Shown one piece after another: positions 59,975-64,000 of a stretch of 64,000 nt of DNA. The stretch lies in contig DASREM010000038.1 in assembly GCA_035652095.1 (NCBI GenBank), forward strand, positions 62,001-126,000, written 5' to 3'. Under the pieces are notes generated by a model. It saw only the letters and a program-made list of their open reading frames with translations. It had not been told where the DNA came from and ran no database searches. This DNA comes from DASREM01 sp035652095. Its GTDB lineage: Bacteria > Acidobacteriota > Terriglobia > Terriglobales > Acidobacteriaceae. Positions within the stretch are counted from its first letter, which is position 1, and every line of letters begins with the position of its first letter. A program made the translations under genes and the position numbers.

Positions 59975-60478
59975 CTACGGCAGTTCAGCCTTCGGGCGCA
60001 GCCTGGTCCTCTCGTTTGGCACGATGCAGGCTTGCGCCCGCTCAGCCAGTGCCCGGTCCAAGGCTTCTCCCATCTTGCTCATGGCTTCTGGACCCAGTCT
60101 TGCCTGCATGGTCTCGAACAGTTGCCGCTCCTCCTTGCGAATATGTTGCGACAGGGTTTCCCCGAAGGTGGCAAGGTCCTGGCGGCCGAACCCCCGATCC
60201 ATCGCTTTCGCAAAATATGCGCGCAAAGTTTCGTGCTCCCGCTTCAATTCAGCCACCAGGGGTTGCACTTCGGGCAGGCTATCGGCTAGCGGAAACACTT
60301 CCTTCTCCTCTGCCGCGAAATGCAGTTCGATCTCTTGCTCCACGATCTGCTGGATCTCGGCCTGCCAAGCCTCGAGATCCACTTCGCCTGCCTGCAACGC
60401 GCGATCGATGCGTACACACAAAGCCAGGGCATGCTGATGTTGCCGGGAGAGCGGCACCAGGCTCTTGTCGCGAAGCAT
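59975..60478 (-). CDS. Hemerythrin-like HHE-domain protein
   Basis: The protein has 167 residues. Likely iron ligands are His14/His16 (SRQHQHAL), His and Glu in IELHFAAEEKEVFP, His in LKREHETL and His in LSQHIRKEERQLFE, spaced as in HHE cation-binding domains. Single-domain members bind oxygen or NO or protect Fe-S proteins. The C-terminal 30 residues are charged and poorly conserved. The gene stands alone. Confidence 0.85.
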   Translation of the reverse strand: MLRDKSLVPLSRQHQHALALCVRIDRALQAGEVDLEAWQAEIQQIVEQEIELHFAAEEKEVFPLADSLPEVQPLVAELKREHETLRAYFAKAMDRGFGRQDLATFGETLSQHIRKEERQLFETMQARLGPEAMSKMGEALDRALAERAQACIVPNERTRLRPKAELP

Positions 60479-60638
60479 AGGACATTATTCCTCAAACCGA
60501 GCCGCGAGAACGATCCTCAAGCAATAATTTCGCAGCTTCGACGTATTCTCCGGCAACCCACGCCAAGGCTCATCGTGCTGGCGGCGAAACCGGTTTACTC
60601 CAGCAACGCCGTCATTTATCCTTGCGCGCGTCACTGCC

Positions 60639-62414
60639 ATGAAACGATTCCTGATTCACCTCCAGCTGGCTACGCTGCTTCTCGCCTCATGCTTTGCTCA
60701 AACCACGGCAGCCGACCGGGTGTTTCGTAACGGCATGGTATACACCGCGGAAACGGAGAGTCCGGTAGCCCAAGCGGTCGCCGTCCGCGAGGGACGCATC
60801 GTATATGTTGGTAGCGACCAAGGTGTCGCGCCGTGGATCGGGCCTGCCACCCAGGTGACCGAACTCCATGGCCGCGTGCTGATGCCTGGACTCATCGATG
60901 GCCACATGCATCCGCTCGAGGCCGGATTGAAACTGCAAAAGTGCAGTCTGAATTACGAGCCGCTCACGGTTGGCGAGATGCAGCAACGCGTGCGAGCTTG
61001 TCTGGATAAGACGAAAAACCAGGAGCCCGATGGCTGGCTGGAAGTGGTCAGCTGGTTTCAGGAGAGTATGAGGCCCGCCGGGGTGAAGACCTCGCGCGCC
61101 ACGCTCGACGTGCTGAAAACGTCACGGCCCATCATCGTACGCTCCTCCTTCGGACACACAGTGCTGGCGAACTCGCGCGCGCTGGCTCTGGCAAAGATAA
61201 CGAAGGCCACGCCGGACCCCCTTGGCGGAAAGATCTGGCGCGATACCGAGGGGAATCCTACCGGTTTGCTCGAGGACGCGGCTCACGCGGTATTTTCCGA
61301 CCTCATCCCCAAGCCGACTCCAGAGGAGAACGTGGTGGCGGCACAGGCAGCGTTGAAGGCCATGAACGCTCAAGGCGTCACTTCGTTTCTTGACGCGGCT
61401 GCGGCGCCAGACGACATGGCAGCATTCACCACGGTGCAGGCTGCGGGAAAACTCATGGCACGCGCCCATTTCGCGCCGGTGATCGAGGCATACGAAGGAA
61501 GCGATCCGGCAAAAGCGGTCGCGAAAATTACTTCTTACCAGAAACAATATGACCAGGGGGCGATGCAGGCCAGGCCCGGGGTTACGGTTCGCAACGCAAA
61601 GCTGTTTCTCGATGGCGTGATCGCGGCTCCGGCGCTGACTGGCGCCATGTTGGAGCCGTATCGTAAGAACGCCGGAACGTCGCAACATCCTCGCTGGGTC
61701 GAGGGGGACAACCGAGGTCCAGCTGTCTATTTTCCGCCGCAGTCGTTGGCAGAGATCCTGACGCGGTTGGGCCGCGCCGGTATCGATCCTCACATGCACG
61801 CCGATGGCGATGCTGCAGTGCGCGCAGGGCTCGACGCCGTCGAAGTAATGCGCAAAGAGATTGGCGGAGCCGACATTCGTCCCGCCATCGCCCACGATGA
61901 GATTGTCAGCCCCGATGATTTTCCACGATTCAAAAAGCTCAATACCGTGCCAGTCCTTTCCTTCCAGTGGGAAAAGCCGGCCGGAGACACGATCGGCCTG
62001 ACCGACTACTTTGGCCCGGAACGCATGAAGATCCTGGAACCGGCGGGTTTTCTGGCAGCCGCTGGCGCGCGTGTGGTCTTTGGCAGCGATTGGCCGGTTG
62101 ACAGGCTCGACGAATGGTTTGCCCTCAAGGTCGGTGTGACCCGCACCAACGCCCCGGATGCCGGTCCGGGATTCCAGGGCAGGTTAGGCGAGGATCCTGG
62201 CCTGTCGCGTGATGCGGTTCTTCGCGCCGCGACCATCGAGGCAGCGTACGAACTGCACGAAGACGACGTGACCGGATCGGTGAAGGTTGGGAAATTCGCG
62301 GATCTCATCGTGCTGGATCGCGATCCGTTGAAAATCCCAGCCGAAGACCTCGCCAACGTGAAGGTGCTGGAGACGGTGGTGGGCGGGCAGACAGTTTACA
62401 GAGCCACACCCTAG
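60639..62414 (+). CDS. Exported amidohydrolase (YtcJ-like, metal-dependent)
   Basis: The protein has 591 residues. The signal peptide contains LLASC (Cys18), a possible lipobox, or is cleaved near FAQTTA. The amidohydrolase_3 domain has metal ligands His89 and His91 (IDGHMHP), His in IDPHMHADGDAAVR and Asp in VFGSDWPVD, and the C-terminal VKVGKFADLIVLDRDPLKIP. YtcJ-like enzymes hydrolyse amide or imide bonds in small molecules. Substrate unknown. Confidence 0.88.
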   Translation: MKRFLIHLQLATLLLASCFAQTTAADRVFRNGMVYTAETESPVAQAVAVREGRIVYVGSDQGVAPWIGPATQVTELHGRVLMPGLIDGHMHPLEAGLKLQKCSLNYEPLTVGEMQQRVRACLDKTKNQEPDGWLEVVSWFQESMRPAGVKTSRATLDVLKTSRPIIVRSSFGHTVLANSRALALAKITKATPDPLGGKIWRDTEGNPTGLLEDAAHAVFSDLIPKPTPEENVVAAQAALKAMNAQGVTSFLDAAAAPDDMAAFTTVQAAGKLMARAHFAPVIEAYEGSDPAKAVAKITSYQKQYDQGAMQARPGVTVRNAKLFLDGVIAAPALTGAMLEPYRKNAGTSQHPRWVEGDNRGPAVYFPPQSLAEILTRLGRAGIDPHMHADGDAAVRAGLDAVEVMRKEIGGADIRPAIAHDEIVSPDDFPRFKKLNTVPVLSFQWEKPAGDTIGLTDYFGPERMKILEPAGFLAAAGARVVFGSDWPVDRLDEWFALKVGVTRTNAPDAGPGFQGRLGEDPGLSRDAVLRAATIEAAYELHEDDVTGSVKVGKFADLIVLDRDPLKIPAEDLANVKVLETVVGGQTVYRATP

Positions 62415-62804
62415 CACCACGCCCGGATGGCACGACGAACCGCAATGTGTTCCTCACTGCAATGAAGAAGACGGTCCAGCCGAGGGAGCAGTGTTTGAAG
62501 TCACTGCATAAATTCATAAATCTTAACGATGGGTGTGGAAGCGTGCGATCATGCCCTTCGGACCAACTGCCTAACCGGTCGTGCCTTCAAAGCAGACCGC
62601 ATTCAGGTTGAGCGGGTCGGTATGGGTCCAATGAACTCCCTGATCGGGGCTGATGTCATTTCGTGTACACGCCGGAAAACGGAAAGAAGAAGGCAATGCC
62701 GGCGTCCTTTACTAAATTCCATTATCCAGTGACAATAATCGGTTCGCCTGTCGCGTTCTGCTCGCGCAGGCGCACACAACCGCGATTCACAGACAGGAGC
62801 AATC
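62415..62804. other. Gene-free stretch, 390 bases
   Basis: Short open frames on both strands overlap each other and are not convincing. The only clear element is the ribosome binding site AGGAGC of the next gene near 62794-62799. An AT-rich part around 62505-62525 could be a promoter for the small protein and HBD genes. Confidence 0.45.
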
Positions 62805-62993
62805 ATGGCCGCGACCGGGGAACTCATCCGCTTAATCAATTACGTTGACGATATCAATACCACTCTGCGGCGCATTAGCGCTTCCATCCCGATGATGGAC
62901 GCCGAGGAACGCAAACGCCTGGCCGAGAGCGTGAGAGCTGCCAGCACCAACCTGAATACCGTTTTGGCCAACCTGGAAAAGGGAGGTCAATAG
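62805..62993 (+). CDS. Small helical protein coupled to HBD gene
   Basis: The protein has 62 residues and is predicted to be all alpha-helical (LIRLINYVDDINTTLRRISASI, AEERKRLAESVRAASTNLNTVLANL), without membrane segment. Its TAG overlaps the GTG start of the next gene by one base (TAGTG), so the two are translated together. I do not recognise the family. It may form a coiled coil or bind the dehydrogenase. Confidence 0.7.
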   Translation: MAATGELIRLINYVDDINTTLRRISASIPMMDAEERKRLAESVRAASTNLNTVLANLEKGGQ

Positions 62994-63859
62994 TGGCGCA
63001 GTTGAAGACCATTGCGGTGATCGGCGCCGGCATCATGGGCCGGGGCATCGCGCATGTGGCCGCGCTTGGCGGTTACCGAACTATTCTCGAGGACCTGCTG
63101 CCGAACGCCCTGCGCAAGGCGGAGAGCGAGATTCGCGCCAATCTCGATAAAGCCGTCGAATTAGGCAAGGTGGCGGCGGCAGATGCCGACGCGGCGTTCC
63201 AGCGCCTGGAATACGCGGGGAGCGTGGAAGAGGCCGCCCGCCAGGCCGATCTGGTGATTGAAGCAGTTCCTGAAGAGATGGAGTCGAAGATCGAGATTTT
63301 TACCCTGCTCGACAAAATCTGCCGTCCCGATACGATCCTTGCCTCCAACACTTCATCGCTCAGCATTACTGAGATTGCCAGCGTCACTTACCGGGCGAAG
63401 AAAATTCTGGGCATGCACTTCTTCAATCCGGTCCACAAAATGAAGCTGCTGGAAGTCGTGCGCGCACTGGAGACCGACGATGAGGCCTTGGCCTTTGCCG
63501 TGGAAGTTGGCAAGCGCATGGGCAAGGAAGTCGTGGTGATCAAAGAAGCGCCGGGCTTTATCACCAGCCGTATCAATGCCATGATCGGGAATGAGGCTTT
63601 CTACATGCTGCAGGAAGGCATTGCCAGCCCGGAGGACATTGATAAGGCCTTGAAGCTGGGACTGAACCATCCCATGGGACCATTCGAGTTGGTTGATCTG
63701 GTAGGACTCGACACGCGCCTGCACATTCTGGAATATCTTCACAAAAGTCTGGGCGAAAAATATCGCCCGTCACCGCTGCTGGTGCAGTACGTCAAAGCGG
63801 GGAGGCTGGGACGCAAGGCCGGGCGGGGAGTCTATGACTATCCGGCGTCAGCAACCTAG
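62993..63859 (+). CDS. 3-hydroxybutyryl-CoA dehydrogenase
   Basis: The protein has 288 residues. NAD-binding GAGIMGRGIA (11-20), catalytic-site serine region ASNTSSLSITE, His in HFFNPVHKMKLLE, and the C-terminal domain with GFITSRINAM, LNHPMGPFELVDLVGLD and GRKAGRGVYDY. It interconverts acetoacetyl-CoA and 3-hydroxybutyryl-CoA in fatty acid or butanoate metabolism. Start is GTG 62993. Confidence 0.95.
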   Translation: MAQLKTIAVIGAGIMGRGIAHVAALGGYRTILEDLLPNALRKAESEIRANLDKAVELGKVAAADADAAFQRLEYAGSVEEAARQADLVIEAVPEEMESKIEIFTLLDKICRPDTILASNTSSLSITEIASVTYRAKKILGMHFFNPVHKMKLLEVVRALETDDEALAFAVEVGKRMGKEVVVIKEAPGFITSRINAMIGNEAFYMLQEGIASPEDIDKALKLGLNHPMGPFELVDLVGLDTRLHILEYLHKSLGEKYRPSPLLVQYVKAGRLGRKAGRGVYDYPASAT

Positions 63860-63873
63860 GGATCCACCCAGTA

Positions 63874-63893
63874 GGACAGCTGATGTGCTGTCC
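63874..63893 (+). terminator. Hairpin after the HBD gene
   Basis: GGACAGC (63874-63880) pairs perfectly with GCTGTCC (63887-63893) around TGATGT, 15 bases after the stop. The following tail (ACTTTGC) is only weakly T-rich, so it is a possible terminator. The rest of the window to 64000 shows nothing recognisable. Confidence 0.5.
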
Positions 63894-64000
63894 ACTTTGC
63901 TATTGCCCTGCACGCTTGAGCGGCCCTGACATCACGATAATGTACGTATCCGGCTGCCCGGCTCTCAGCACACGTGGCATGCTCGCGCCGGCGGGAGGCG

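Noticed and set aside
62529..62839. Opposing short frames in the gap before the small helical protein
   Set aside because: They overlap each other and lack good ribosome binding sites or protein-like composition.

Overview
The window looks like chromosome of a GC-rich Gram-negative soil bacterium, most likely an acidobacterium of the Terriglobia type. This is an inference from the gene families: FG-GAP proteins ending in ASPM-SPD-2-Hydin modules, DUF1111 di-heme proteins, DUF5818, DUF6496, a UpxY-type antiterminator and the order uppS-cdsA-dxr-rseP-ispG. RseP, a Wza-type exporter and several lipoproteins show an outer membrane. TTG and GTG starts with good ribosome binding sites are frequent. 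I found no rRNA, tRNA, CRISPR array or transposase.

Layout. 1-2.5 kb: end of a glycan-modifying operon (PIG-L deacetylase, GT4 glycosyltransferase, CelD-like acyltransferase). 2.8-7.2 kb: small stress-type genes (DUF6496, DUF72, DUF1328, DUF1440, DUF5818, a lone receiver domain, a ferritin-like protein, DUF3309). 7.6-18.8 kb: secreted carbohydrate-active and surface proteins, namely two paralogous beta-helix proteins, a copper-radical (galactose/glyoxal) oxidase with all its active-site residues, GalE and a large FG-GAP protein. 19.0-43.4 kb: one minus-strand exopolysaccharide (EPS) locus of about 24 kb. It holds export (Wza, Wzz, a BY-kinase-like protein), antitermination (UpxY), precursor supply (Ugd, Glf, epimerase), assembly (initiating phosphoglycosyltransferase, WecG-type and GT4 transferases, Wzx, a Wzy-like polymerase) and decoration (two sulfotransferases, two carbamoyltransferases, a CE4 deacetylase, an SGNH hydrolase), plus a divergent GH10 glycosidase and an APH-fold kinase. 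The predicted polymer is sulfated and carbamoylated, with galactofuranose and uronic acid.

44.1-49.2 kb on the plus strand: a lipoprotein alpha/beta hydrolase, then a cassette of a beta-helix acyltransferase, an acyl-CoA-dehydrogenase-like flavoprotein, a stand-alone adenylation enzyme and an acyl carrier protein. The ten specificity residues of the adenylation enzyme read D-L-F-Y-L-A-L-V-C-K, which I recognise as the proline code of pyrrole-2-carboxylate pathways. The dehydrogenase has its catalytic glutamate at the position used by prolyl-carrier-protein oxidases. This predicts proline to pyrroline- or pyrrole-carboxyl-ACP beside the EPS locus, and it is the most interesting system here.

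49.3-64 kb: a di-heme DUF1111 protein, a PLP amino-acid decarboxylase, the isoprenoid/envelope block (ispG, rseP, dxr, cdsA, uppS), an HtrA-like protease, a hemerythrin-like protein, an amidohydrolase and a small coupled protein with 3-hydroxybutyryl-CoA dehydrogenase. Two inverted repeats around rseP-dxr belong to a dispersed AACCACAGAGG-type family.
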